This document shows, piece by piece, positions 1-8,620 of a DNA stretch of 64,000 nt. The notes below the pieces were generated by a model. The model saw nothing but the letters and a program-made list of their open reading frames with translations. It had not been told where the DNA came from and did not search any database. The position numbers were made by a program, and so were the translations under genes. How positions within the stretch are numbered: position 1 is the stretch's first letter; each line of letters begins with the position of its first letter. The DNA is from Tahibacter aquaticus (lineage in GTDB: Bacteria > Pseudomonadota > Gammaproteobacteria > Xanthomonadales > Rhodanobacteraceae), in contig NZ_SNZH01000013.1 of NCBI RefSeq assembly GCF_004363655.1, positions 124,001 to 188,000 of the forward strand, read 5' to 3'.

Positions 1-1
1 A

Positions 2-1678
2 ATCGAGGCGGCACTGCTGCTACATGCCCAGGTGCAGCAGGCCGCCGTCGTGGCCCGAGCCGATGCAGCCGGCAGCCAGCGCCTGATCGCCTATGTGCTG
101 GCGCGGCCGGCAGTGGCCCCGGCGGTGCTGCGCCAGCATCTGGCCGCGCTGCTGCCGGACTACATGTTGCCTTCTGTCTTTATGGTTTTATCCAGCTGGC
201 CGCTGGGCGTGGGCGGAAAGCTCGACCGCGAGCAGCTGCCGCCGCCGCAGTTCGACGCCGACACGGCATTTGCCGCCGCGCAGACGCCGCTGCAGCAGAC
301 CCTGGCGGCGCTGCTGGCCAGCACGCTGGACCTGGCCCGCGTCGGCCTTCACGACAACTTCTTCGACATCGGCGGGCATTCGCTGCTGGCGCTGCAGCTG
401 GGCCAGCGCATCCGCGCCGAGATCGATGCGGCCTTTCCTCTCAGCGGCATCTATACCCATCCCAGCGTGGCCGAGCTGGCACGCCTGATCGAAGTCGGCA
501 GCGCCGAGGAAGTGCCGCAGCTGGACCGCGACGCGCAACTGCCGGCGGATATCCGCTGGAACGGCGCGCGTCCGGCGCCGCAGCCCACGTGTGTGCTGCT
601 GACCGGCGCTACCGGCTTTGTCGGCAGTCATCTGCTGGCCGCCCTGCTGCGCGACACCTCGGCGCAGGTGATCTGTACCGTGCGCGCCGCCGATGCGGCA
701 CAGGCGCGCACGCGGCTGCTGCAGTCGCTGGCGCTGCGCCGGCTCGATGTGGATGCGGCGCAGGCCCGCATCGATGTGATCGCCGCCGATCTGGACCTGC
801 CGCAACTGGGCCTGGCGCCGGCGCAGCTGGCACGCATCGAACACGACTGCGACCTGCTGCTGCACTGCGCCGCGCGGGTCGATTTCCTCAAGCCCTATGC
901 CGCCCTGCGCGCGGCCAATGTGGATAGCACGCTGGCGCTGATCCGCTGCAGCCAGCGCGGCCGGCCCAAGCACCTGCACCTGGTTTCCACGCTGGCCGTG
1001 ATCGGCCCGGACAACGGCGCGGAAGTCGACGAAGCCGCGGCACTGGCGTCCTGGCACGGCCTGGTCGACGGCTATAGCCAGAGCAAATGGGTGGCCGACA
1101 GCCTGGCGCGCCAGGCGCAGCGGCGCGGTCTGCCGCTGAGCATCTATCGCCTGGGCGCGGTGACCGGCGACCGCCGCCACGCGATCTGCAATCCGGCCGA
1201 CCTGATCTGGCGCGTGACGCGGCTGTATGCAGACCTGGGCGCGATTCCGGCGCTGGAACTGCCGCTCAACCTCACCCCGGCCGACGACGTGGCCAGCGCC
1301 ATCGTCGCGCTGGCGACACGGGCGGAAAGCTGGGGCCAGGTCTATCACCTGGGCAGTCCGCAGCCACTGCAGGCCAGCGATATACCCGCCGTGTTCGAGC
1401 AACTGGGCCGCACGCTGCAGACATTGCCGCTGGCGCACTGGCTGGAACGCGCCCGTGCCCGCCTCGCCCGCACGCAGGACCTGGAGCTGGCCGCCGTGCT
1501 GGGCATTCTCGACCGCTACGATAGTGTGCAGCGCTATCCCCAGGTACATGCCGCGGCGACCCAGCTCGCCCTGCAGCGCGCCGGTGCGGCGATTGCGCCG
1601 GTCGATCGCGCGCTGCTGCGGCGCTATTGCGAAAACCTCGGCCTGGGCAAGGGCACCAGCCCGGCATTGCCCGCGTGA
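2..1678 (+). CDS. Non-ribosomal peptide synthetase, 3' part (A-domain end, PCP, terminal reductase)
   Basis: The gene enters from the left edge, so only its last 558 codons are seen. The first 80 residues are the end of an adenylation domain, closing with the A10-like motif GGKLDR. A peptidyl carrier domain follows, with DNFFDIGGHSLLAL around window residues 117-130; Ser127 would carry phosphopantetheine. The rest is a thioester-reductase domain of the extended short-chain dehydrogenase type: Rossmann motif GATGFVG near residue 203 and the catalytic pair YSQSK (Tyr358, Lys362). Such R domains release the thioester-bound peptide reductively, as aldehyde or alcohol, instead of through a TE domain. 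It ends 43 bp before a glycosyltransferase gene, suggesting a glycosylated product. The product cannot be predicted from this fragment. Confidence 0.93.
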   Translation: MEAALLLHAQVQQAAVVARADAAGSQRLIAYVLARPAVAPAVLRQHLAALLPDYMLPSVFMVLSSWPLGVGGKLDREQLPPPQFDADTAFAAAQTPLQQTLAALLASTLDLARVGLHDNFFDIGGHSLLALQLGQRIRAEIDAAFPLSGIYTHPSVAELARLIEVGSAEEVPQLDRDAQLPADIRWNGARPAPQPTCVLLTGATGFVGSHLLAALLRDTSAQVICTVRAADAAQARTRLLQSLALRRLDVDAAQARIDVIAADLDLPQLGLAPAQLARIEHDCDLLLHCAARVDFLKPYAALRAANVDSTLALIRCSQRGRPKHLHLVSTLAVIGPDNGAEVDEAAALASWHGLVDGYSQSKWVADSLARQAQRRGLPLSIYRLGAVTGDRRHAICNPADLIWRVTRLYADLGAIPALELPLNLTPADDVASAIVALATRAESWGQVYHLGSPQPLQASDIPAVFEQLGRTLQTLPLAHWLERARARLARTQDLELAAVLGILDRYDSVQRYPQVHAAATQLALQRAGAAIAPVDRALLRRYCENLGLGKGTSPALPA

Positions 1679-1721
1679 AACCACCGCATAGTTTTCTTGT
1701 ATACGAAAGGAGATTGCTGCC

Positions 1722-3083
1722 ATGGCCCGCTACCTGATCGCCGCCACCGCCCTGCCCGGCCATGTCGCGCCGCTGCTGGCCATCGCCGCCCATCTGCGGC
1801 AGCGTGGCCATCAGGTGCTGCTGCATACAGGCAGCAGCTTCGCCGCCGCGGCGCGTGCCCGCGGCATCGACTTCGTGCCGTTCGCGGCCGAGATCGACTA
1901 CGACTACCGCAGCGTACACGAGCGCTTTCCCGACTGGAAAACCCTGCCATCGGCGCATGCACAGCTGTGCTACGGCCTGCGTCATGCGTTTGCCGATGCG
2001 ATGCCGGCGCAGCTGGCCGGCATCGATGCGCTGCTGCAGCAGTTCCGCCCCGACGCGATCGTGGTCGATTCCATGTTCTGCGGCACCGTGGCGCTGCAGC
2101 GCCGCGGCCCCGCGCGGCCGCCCGTCGTCGGCATCGGCATCTCTGCGCTGGCCTTGTCCAGCGCCGACACCGCGTTCTTCGGCACGGCGCTGCCGCCGTC
2201 GTCGGCCGCTGCCGACCGCCAACGCAACCTGGCCATGGCGCGCAATCTGCAGCAGGCCATGTTCGGCGGCGTGCAGCAGCATTTCGATGCGGTGCTGGCC
2301 CGACTCGGCCTAGCGCCGCTACCGTGCTTTTTCGTCGACGCGATGATCCGCCTGCCGGAACGCTATCTGCAGCTGTGCGTGCCGGGCTTCGAGTATCCGC
2401 GCAGCGACCTGCCCGACAGCGTGCGCTTCGTCGGCTCGCTGCTGGCACCGGCCAGCGCCGACTTCGTCGCACCGCCCTGGTGGGCCGAACTCGGCGACCG
2501 GCGGCGCAAGGTACTGGTGACCCAGGGCACGCTGGCCAACCAGGATGCACAGCAGCTGATTGTGCCGACCTTGCGCGCACTGGCCGATCGCGACGACCTG
2601 CTCGTCATCGCCACCACCGGCCGCGACGAAGCGCCCGATTTCAGCGTGCCGGCGAATGCGCGCGTCGTGCCTTTCCTGCCCTACGACCGCCTGCTGCCGC
2701 AGATCGACGTGCTGGTCAGCAACGGCGGCTATGGCTCGGTCAATCATGCCTTGAGCCTGGGCGTGCCCCTGGTCGTCGCCGGCGACAGCGAAGAGAAGCC
2801 CGAGATCGCCGCGCGTGTGGCCTGGTCGGGCGCCGGCATCAACCTCGTCACCGGACGGCCGGCGGCGCGGCAGATCGCCGAAGCGGTGAATCGCGCGCTG
2901 GAGCAGCCGCGCTATCGCGAACGCGCGCGCCAGCTGCGCGACGAATACGCGCGCTACGATGCCCTGGGCACGATCGAGGCAGAGCTGCACGGGCTGGTCA
3001 CCGGCCAGCCGCTCGCTGCGGGTGCCACAGCCGCCGCCGCGTCAGACCACCGGCAAAGCCAGGCAAGCGGTGTCGCCCCGTAG
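1722..3083 (+). CDS. MGT/UGT-type glycosyltransferase (GT1 family)
   Basis: A 453-residue GT-B glycosyltransferase of the macrolide/UDP-glucuronosyl type. The N-terminal acceptor domain opens with a G-H-V-x-P-L-L-x-I-A motif. The C-terminal donor-binding domain has VLVTQGTLAN near residue 265 and a PSPG-like segment at about 323-350 (SNGGYGSVNHALSLGVPLVV). The ATG at 1722 follows a strong AAAGGAG. No signal peptide is seen, so it should be cytosolic. It lies directly downstream of the NRPS and probably glycosylates its product or a related lipid; this is inferred from context. The last ~20 residues are low complexity and the TAG stop belongs to the first bases of an intergenic repeat, so the original C-terminus may have been replaced. 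Confidence 0.88.
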   Translation: MARYLIAATALPGHVAPLLAIAAHLRQRGHQVLLHTGSSFAAAARARGIDFVPFAAEIDYDYRSVHERFPDWKTLPSAHAQLCYGLRHAFADAMPAQLAGIDALLQQFRPDAIVVDSMFCGTVALQRRGPARPPVVGIGISALALSSADTAFFGTALPPSSAAADRQRNLAMARNLQQAMFGGVQQHFDAVLARLGLAPLPCFFVDAMIRLPERYLQLCVPGFEYPRSDLPDSVRFVGSLLAPASADFVAPPWWAELGDRRRKVLVTQGTLANQDAQQLIVPTLRALADRDDLLVIATTGRDEAPDFSVPANARVVPFLPYDRLLPQIDVLVSNGGYGSVNHALSLGVPLVVAGDSEEKPEIAARVAWSGAGINLVTGRPAARQIAEAVNRALEQPRYRERARQLRDEYARYDALGTIEAELHGLVTGQPLAAGATAAAASDHRQSQASGVAP

Positions 3084-3231
3084 GCTGCGATGAGCAACGC
3101 GAATTGCACCATCGCGGTGTCGGCCGTACTGCAACCGTCAGACCGTGCGGCCCAATTCGCTGCGCTCATCGCGCCCTACCAAGGCCCTTCCGCTCCGGTA
3201 GGCTGCGATGAGCAACGCGAATCGCACTGCC
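3079..3231. repeat. Intergenic repeat locus a (three copies: +, -, +)
   Basis: Three copies of a ~35-bp unit with core TGCGATGAGCAACGCGAATT. The first (from 3079) and third (from 3197) read on the plus strand, and the middle one (3147-3180) is inverted, with core AATTCGCTGCGCTCATCGC. The first copy provides the stop codon of the upstream glycosyltransferase. Related pairs occur at 10910-11014, 26995-27081 and 32654-32783. Confidence 0.85.
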
Positions 3232-3274
3232 GTTGTCGACTACTGCCACGCCGGCAAAGCCGCCGTTTCGCGGG

Positions 3275-4006
3275 CTACAGATTCCTGACCAGCTTGCGCA
3301 GCGCCGGCAGGTTGCGCCGGCTGACTTCGAGTACGTCGCTGGCGCCGTCGATGCGCACGAATACGCGGCCATCGCTGCCGCGGGTGAGGCCGGACATGCG
3401 TGCGCGCGCCACCAGGCAATTGCGATGGATGCGCACGAACTGGTCGCCGAATTCGTCTTCCAGGCCTTTCAACGCATCTTCCACCAGCACCTGTCCCTTG
3501 ACGTGATGGACGACGACGTATTTGTCCTCGGCCTGCAGGTAGAGGATTTCCTCCACCGGCACCAGCACCAGGTTGCCGCGCACGCGGGCGCAGATATGGC
3601 TGCGCTGGCGCTGCGGCCCCAGCGTCTGTGCAACTTTTTCCACTTTGCCACCGCTCAGCCGCGCCGCGCGGGCCAGCGCCTGTTCCAGGCGTTCGCGCCG
3701 CACCGGCTTCATGACGTAGTCGACGGCGTGCGCGTCGAAGGCCTTCAGCGCGTATTCGTCGTAGGCGGTACAGAACACCACCGCTGGCGGATTGGCCAGC
3801 TGGCCGATCAGCCGCGCCGCGTCCAGCCCGTCCATGCCCGGCATGCGGATGTCCAGCAGGCAGACCTCCGGCTGCAGCCGCTCGGCCGCTTCCACCGCAC
3901 GCTCGCCGTTTTCCACGCTGGCGACGACTTCGCTGCCCGCGTCGCCGACCAGTGCGGCCAGGCGTTCGCGCGCCAGCGGCTCGTCGTCGGCAATCAGTAC
4001 ACGCAT
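3275..4006 (-). CDS. LytTR-family response regulator (AlgR-like)
   Basis: A 243-residue response regulator. Residues 1-120 form a receiver domain with the acidic pair Asp7/Asp8, phospho-acceptor Asp52 in LLDIRMPG, and Lys in VMKPVRR. Residues ~140-243 form a LytTR DNA-binding domain (VEEILYLQAEDKYV, then FVRIHRNCLV). The ATG at 4006 was chosen because the receiver fold begins exactly there; the same reading frame stays open far upstream without resembling protein. The sensor kinase gene ends 20 bp upstream, so the two form an operon. The pair resembles Pseudomonas AlgZ/AlgR, which controls exopolysaccharide and motility; the targets here are unknown. Confidence 0.92.
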   Translation of the reverse strand: MRVLIADDEPLARERLAALVGDAGSEVVASVENGERAVEAAERLQPEVCLLDIRMPGMDGLDAARLIGQLANPPAVVFCTAYDEYALKAFDAHAVDYVMKPVRRERLEQALARAARLSGGKVEKVAQTLGPQRQRSHICARVRGNLVLVPVEEILYLQAEDKYVVVHHVKGQVLVEDALKGLEDEFGDQFVRIHRNCLVARARMSGLTRGSDGRVFVRIDGASDVLEVSRRNLPALRKLVRNL

Positions 4007-4026
4007 GGCTTTCTCCCTTTTTCCAT

Positions 4027-5118
4027 TTATCGGTGCGGCGCCGGCTGCTGCGCCAGCGGAATGCGCAGGCGGCATTCGAACCAGCCGTCGCCCTGGGCGA
4101 CCTCCAGCCGCGCGCGCTCGCCGTAATGCAGGGCGAGGCGGCCGCGGATATTCGCCAGCGCCATGCCGTTGCCATTGCCGTGACGCGGCGCGGTGGCCGG
4201 CGGACAGGGATTGTGCACAAGGATTTCCAGCGTATCCGTGCTGCACTGCCCGACCAGGCTGACGCAGCCGCCCTCGGTCAGCGGCTGGATGCCATGGTAG
4301 ACCGCGTTCTCCACCAGCGGCTGCAGCAGCAGCGAGGGCAGTTCCAGGTCCCGCGGCAGGCCGTCGACCTGCCATTGCACGCGCAGGCGCTGGCCCAGGC
4401 GCAGCTCTTCGATGCGCAGATAGCCGCGGGCCAGATCCAGTTCCTCGCCCAGGGTGCCCTGGGCGTTCTCGCGCCCCAGCGCGGCGCGGAACAGGTCGGA
4501 CAGGTCTTCCACCGCGGTCTCGGCCTCCCGCGGGCGGGCGCGGATCAGGCTGGCGATCATGTTCATGCTGTTGAACAGGAAATGCGGGCGGATGCGCGCC
4601 TGCAGCGCTTCGAAACGCGCGCGCTCTTCGGCGCGGATGCGCGCGCGCCATTGTTCCTGCACATAGAAATAGCGCAGCACCGCCGCCGCGACGAGGGCGC
4701 AGATGACGCTGTTGCGGACGACGAAGCGAATGCTGTCGGCGGCCCGGTCGACCAGGCCCAGGCCCAGCCCTTCGTCCACGGCGAATACCAGCCAGCTGGC
4801 CAGTGCCGTGGTCGACACCATCACGCCGAAGGCGGCGAACTCGCCCATCCATGGCTGCAGCCGCAGCAGCAGCGGCCGTGCCTTGCACAGGCAGACGGTC
4901 CAGACCACCGCCAGCCATTGCACGAACAGGCTGGCCACGCCCAGCTGCTGCCAGCGCGGCACATTCACGTCGCTGGCCGACAGCACCACGACCAGCGCGG
5001 TCAGCTCGCCGATCACGATCAACGCGACCAGCACCGGCCAGCTGCAGAAGTTCGGCAGCCAGTGATGGGCCAGATCGGTACCGCGGCTGGATTCCTGGGC
5101 GCGTAGGGACGTCGGCAA
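4027..5118 (-). CDS. LytS/AlgZ-type sensor histidine kinase
   Basis: A 363-residue membrane kinase. Four hydrophobic segments fill residues ~28-150. A short coiled stretch leads to the His_kinase domain with H-box RPHFLFNSMN (His179), and a HATPase_c domain with the N-box PLVENAVYHG (Asn271) and G-rich GMALANIRG. There is no periplasmic sensor domain, so the signal is probably sensed in the membrane. It is cotranscribed with the LytTR regulator immediately downstream, its presumed phospho-partner. Family membership is clear, but the AlgZ name is by resemblance only. Confidence 0.9.
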   Translation of the reverse strand: MPTSLRAQESSRGTDLAHHWLPNFCSWPVLVALIVIGELTALVVVLSASDVNVPRWQQLGVASLFVQWLAVVWTVCLCKARPLLLRLQPWMGEFAAFGVMVSTTALASWLVFAVDEGLGLGLVDRAADSIRFVVRNSVICALVAAAVLRYFYVQEQWRARIRAEERARFEALQARIRPHFLFNSMNMIASLIRARPREAETAVEDLSDLFRAALGRENAQGTLGEELDLARGYLRIEELRLGQRLRVQWQVDGLPRDLELPSLLLQPLVENAVYHGIQPLTEGGCVSLVGQCSTDTLEILVHNPCPPATAPRHGNGNGMALANIRGRLALHYGERARLEVAQGDGWFECRLRIPLAQQPAPHR

Positions 5119-5151
5119 TCTGCGCCTCCCCGCGCCACGATCGACGCCGGA

Positions 5152-5817
5152 TTATGCCCCGAGGCGAAGCGCCAGCCACTGCCGCAGGTCGGCGATTTCC
5201 TCCGCATTGACCTGGTGTGCCATCGGATAGCTGTGCCAGTCCACGCTGTAGCCCAGGCCGCGCAGCACGTCGCGCGAGCGTGTGCCGAGGTTTTGCGGCA
5301 CGACCTGGTCGTGGCTGCCATGGGCCATGAAGATCGGCAATTCGGCGTTCGCTACGCTGCGCTCGGCGGCGGTTTTCTCCGCGATCGGCAGGTAGGTGGA
5401 CAGGGCGACCACGCCGCCCAGGCGCTTGGCATGGCGTACGCCACCGGCCAGCACGACCGCGCCGCCCTGGGAGAAGCCGGCCAGGATGACCCGCTCGGCC
5501 GGCACGCCGCGGTCGGCTTCGCGGGCGATCAGCGCATCGAGCTGGGCCACCGATTCGCGCACGCCGGTTTCGTCCTGGCGCGAGGCGATGTCGGTGCCGG
5601 CGATGTCGTACCAGGCGCGCATCTTCATGCCGTTGTTGATCGTCACCGGACGCACCGGCGCATGCGGAAAGACGAAGCGGATGGCGGGCCAGTCCTTGGC
5701 CACCAGCTCGGGAATGATGGGCGCGAAATCGTGCCCGTCGGCGCCCAGTCCGTGCAGCCAGATGACGCTGTGGCGCGGCTTGGGCTTGGTTTCCAGTTCG
5801 ACGGCGGGCAGGACCAT
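5152..5817 (-). CDS. Alpha/beta-hydrolase carboxylesterase (phospholipase/carboxylesterase family)
   Basis: A 221-residue cytosolic hydrolase of the carboxylesterase type (YpfH, Pseudomonas EstB). It has the oxyanion-loop motif LHGLGADG near residue 21, nucleophile Ser116 in GFSQGG, Asp170 in HGSHDQVVP, and His201 in YPMAHQV. The family cleaves short-chain esters and lysophospholipids. The ATG at 5817 was chosen because it follows GGAG at 5 bp and gives the family length; an upstream start would add a non-homologous 20 residues. It reads toward the kinase gene with a 33-bp gap. It is divergent from the S9 peptidase gene. Confidence 0.9.
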   Translation of the reverse strand: MVLPAVELETKPKPRHSVIWLHGLGADGHDFAPIIPELVAKDWPAIRFVFPHAPVRPVTINNGMKMRAWYDIAGTDIASRQDETGVRESVAQLDALIAREADRGVPAERVILAGFSQGGAVVLAGGVRHAKRLGGVVALSTYLPIAEKTAAERSVANAELPIFMAHGSHDQVVPQNLGTRSRDVLRGLGYSVDWHSYPMAHQVNAEEIADLRQWLALRLGA

Positions 5818-5932
5818 GGGGGGACTCCGGCAAAGGGCGGCATGGTGCCTGAGGCGTGCGGCAATGACCATTGCCACGGCTCAAGCCGGCAACCATTGGG
5901 TATGCTCGACCGGTCCTGTCCAGGAGTTGCCC

Positions 5933-8377
5933 ATGTCAGCCAGGCTCAGTGCCGCCGTCGCCGCCCTCGTTACCTTCCTCGCCCTGCCGGCGCAGGCCGA
6001 AACCAGCCTCGACCGCATCATGTCCGATCCCGAATGGATCGGCGCCCCGGTCGAATCGCCGTACTGGTCGGCCGACGGCAGCGCTTTGTATTACTCGCTC
6101 AAGCGCGGCAGCGGCAGCGTGCGCGACATCCATCGCATCGCCCTGGCTGACGGCAAGGACAGCGTACTCACGCCGGCCGAGCTGGCGGGCATCGACGGCA
6201 ACGACGCCAGCTACGACCAGGCGCGCCGCCGCGCTGCCTTCGTGCGCAACGGCGATGTGTTTGTGCGCGACCTCGCCAGCGGCCGGCTGATCCAGGTCAC
6301 CCGCAGCAGCGAAGAGGAAAGCGCGCCGCAGTTCTCTGCCGACCAGGCCAGCCTGCAATACCGCGTCGGCAACGACTGGTACGGCTACGATTTCGCCAGC
6401 GGCGTGAACTTCCCCATCGCCGTGCTGAAGGCGGAAAAGAACCCCAAAGACAAGAAGCCCGGCGATTTCGAGCAGCTGCAGCTGCGCCTGATCTCGACGC
6501 TGAAACAGGACTACGACAACAAGCAGGCGCTGAAGGCCCGCGCCGACGAACTGCGCAAGGCCGATCCCAGCCGCGCCGCCGAGCCGGTCTATCTCGGCGA
6601 CGACGTGAAGGTGACGATCAGCGTGCTGTCGCCCGACGGCCGCTGGCTGCTCGCCGTGACCACGCCCAAGGGCTTCGACGAAGGCCGCGCCGGCAAGATG
6701 CCGATGTACGTGACCGAGTCGGGCTACGAGGAAATCGAGGACGTGCGCACCCGCGTCGGCCGCGGCAACCCGGCGCCGGATACGCTCTGGCGCATCGACC
6801 TGGCCAGCCAGACTGCGCACCGGCTCGACTACGCCGTGCTGCCCGGCATCGACGACGATCCGCTCGCCACCGTGCGCGCCGAGAACGAAAAGGCCGCCGC
6901 CAAGGGCGAGCCGGCCGCCAGGGACAGCAAGGCCGGCAAGAAGAAAGACACCGCCAAGGACAAGCAGGACGCCAAGCCCGACAAGGTGCTGCGCGTCGTC
7001 CATGTGACCGGCCTGGAATACACCCGCGACGGCGCCCAGGCCGCGGTGATGCTGCGTGCCGGCGACAACAAGGACCGCTGGATCAGCGTAGTGAACAATG
7101 CGGAAAATGCTGCATTGGTGCCACGCCACCGCCTGACCGACCCGGCCTGGATCAACTGGAACTTCAACGAATTCGGCTGGCTGCAGGACAACCGCAGCCT
7201 GTGGTACGTATCCGAGGAAAGCGGCTTTGCCGGCTTGTATACCCGGCATGACGGCGACAAGGCCAGGGCTGTCGTGCTCGGCCGCTTCGAAGTGTCCGCG
7301 CCGCAGCTGTCGCCCGACGGCAGCTGGTTCTACTTCAAGAGCAACGCCGACGCGCCGTACAGCTACGACATCTACCGCGCGCCGGTAGGCGGCGGCGCCG
7401 CAACGCGCCTGACCAGCCAGAAGGGCGTGGAAAGCTTCCTGCTGTCGCCCGACGGCAAGCAGCTGGCGGTGGCGCATTCGTCGAGCTACGTGCCGCAGCA
7501 GCTCAGCCTGCTGCCGGCCGACGGCGGCAACGCACGCCAGCTCACCGACACGCGCACGGCCGAGTTCAAGGCAATCGCCTGGCAGGAACCGAAGATCGTG
7601 CCGGTGCCGTCCACGCATACCAAGGAACCGATCTGGAGCAAGCTGTATACGCCCGCGGCGAATGCCAGCGCCGGCAAGCGGCCCATCGTGCTGTTCGTGC
7701 ACGGCGCCGGCTATACCCAGAACACCCACCTGGCTTTTCCGTATTACTTCCGCGAGCAGATGTTCCACAACCTGCTGACCGAGCGCGGCTACCTGGTGCT
7801 GGATATGGACTACCGTGCCTCCGAAGGCTATGGCCGCGACTGGCGCACGGCGATCTACCGGCACATGGGCAAGCCCGAGCTGGAAGACCTGGTCGACGGC
7901 GTCAACTGGCTGGTCAGGGAACACAACGGCGACAAGGACAATGTCGGCGTCTACGGCGGCTCCTACGGCGGCTTCATGACCCTGATCGCGCTGTTCCAGG
8001 CGCCCGACGTGTTCAAGGCCGGCGCCGCGCTGCGCCCGGTCACCGACTGGACCCAGTACAACCACGAATACACGTCGAACATCCTGAATACGCCACAAGT
8101 GGACGATATTGCCTACCGCCGCAGCTCGCCGATCGAGTTCGCCGAAAACCTCAAGGGCTCGCTGCTGATCGCCCACGGCATGATCGACGACAACGTGTTC
8201 TTCCAGGACTCGGTGCGCCTGTTCCAGCGCCTGATCGAGCTGAAAAAGGACAATGTCGAACTGGCGCCGTATCCGCTGGAACGCCACAGCTTCGCGCATG
8301 CGGTGGCCTGGCGCGACGAATATGCACGCATCCTCAAATTGTTCGAAACCAATCTGCGTCCGGCCACGACCCGGTAA
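5933..8377 (+). CDS. Secreted S9-family prolyl-oligopeptidase-like peptidase
   Basis: An 814-residue serine peptidase of clan SC. A signal peptide (cleavage after LALPAQA, near residue 22) sends it to the periplasm or beyond. Residues ~30-540 are the beta-propeller, interrupted near residues 315-350 by a Lys/Asp-rich low-complexity insert. The C-terminal alpha/beta-hydrolase domain carries Ser677 in GGSYGGF, Asp752 in HGMIDDNV and His785 in ERHSFAH, matching the DPP-IV/acylaminoacyl-peptidase triad. The ATG at 5933 follows CAGGAG at 6 bp; the frame is open far upstream but without homology. It stands alone, followed by a GC hairpin. Confidence 0.93.
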   Translation: MSARLSAAVAALVTFLALPAQAETSLDRIMSDPEWIGAPVESPYWSADGSALYYSLKRGSGSVRDIHRIALADGKDSVLTPAELAGIDGNDASYDQARRRAAFVRNGDVFVRDLASGRLIQVTRSSEEESAPQFSADQASLQYRVGNDWYGYDFASGVNFPIAVLKAEKNPKDKKPGDFEQLQLRLISTLKQDYDNKQALKARADELRKADPSRAAEPVYLGDDVKVTISVLSPDGRWLLAVTTPKGFDEGRAGKMPMYVTESGYEEIEDVRTRVGRGNPAPDTLWRIDLASQTAHRLDYAVLPGIDDDPLATVRAENEKAAAKGEPAARDSKAGKKKDTAKDKQDAKPDKVLRVVHVTGLEYTRDGAQAAVMLRAGDNKDRWISVVNNAENAALVPRHRLTDPAWINWNFNEFGWLQDNRSLWYVSEESGFAGLYTRHDGDKARAVVLGRFEVSAPQLSPDGSWFYFKSNADAPYSYDIYRAPVGGGAATRLTSQKGVESFLLSPDGKQLAVAHSSSYVPQQLSLLPADGGNARQLTDTRTAEFKAIAWQEPKIVPVPSTHTKEPIWSKLYTPAANASAGKRPIVLFVHGAGYTQNTHLAFPYYFREQMFHNLLTERGYLVLDMDYRASEGYGRDWRTAIYRHMGKPELEDLVDGVNWLVREHNGDKDNVGVYGGSYGGFMTLIALFQAPDVFKAGAALRPVTDWTQYNHEYTSNILNTPQVDDIAYRRSSPIEFAENLKGSLLIAHGMIDDNVFFQDSVRLFQRLIELKKDNVELAPYPLERHSFAHAVAWRDEYARILKLFETNLRPATTR

Positions 8378-8441
8378 CGCTTTTCGGTGTAAGGTTTCGT
8401 CCCTCGTCGCGATTCTCGTCGCGGCAACCACTACTCCCATC

Positions 8442-8469
8442 GCGCCCTGCCCCTGTCCGGGGAGGGCGC
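8442..8469 (+). terminator. GC-rich hairpin after the S9 peptidase gene
   Basis: The arms GCGCCC (8442-8447) with GGGCGC (8464-8469), and CCCC (8450-8453) with GGGG (8459-8462), can form a strong stem 65 bp past the stop codon. There is no T-tract, so it would not be a classic intrinsic terminator. The rest of 8378-8620 holds no gene that I can see. Confidence 0.35.
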
Positions 8470-8620
8470 TGAGGCTCCATATCGGCTAGCTGGTTCGCTA
8501 TTCGCTGTTGGGTTCGACCTCGATGCTGTGCCCCCTGCGGGCGCGGCGGCACGGGAGTGGTGGCGACGGTCCGGCGGCAACGCCGGCGTACATCCACATC
8601 CTCAAGCCCCCTGGTGACCG

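Noticed and set aside
3275-5896. Apparent 873-residue fusion ending in the LytTR regulator
   Set aside because: The upstream part reads antisense-like in a different frame from the real kinase and esterase genes; the receiver domain begins at the ATG at 4006.
5936-8440. Very long open frame on the minus strand opposite the S9 peptidase gene (similar ones at 188-1723, 12042-14444, 18808-21255, 29175-31655, 41371-43413, 53240-55885, 58233-60713)
   Set aside because: Each lies exactly antisense to a gene with clear family motifs; translations are rich in Ala, Arg, Gly and His without domains, as expected of GC-rich third positions.
8500-8560. Possible tRNA because of GGTTCGACCTC
   Set aside because: No matching acceptor, D or anticodon stems could be drawn around it.
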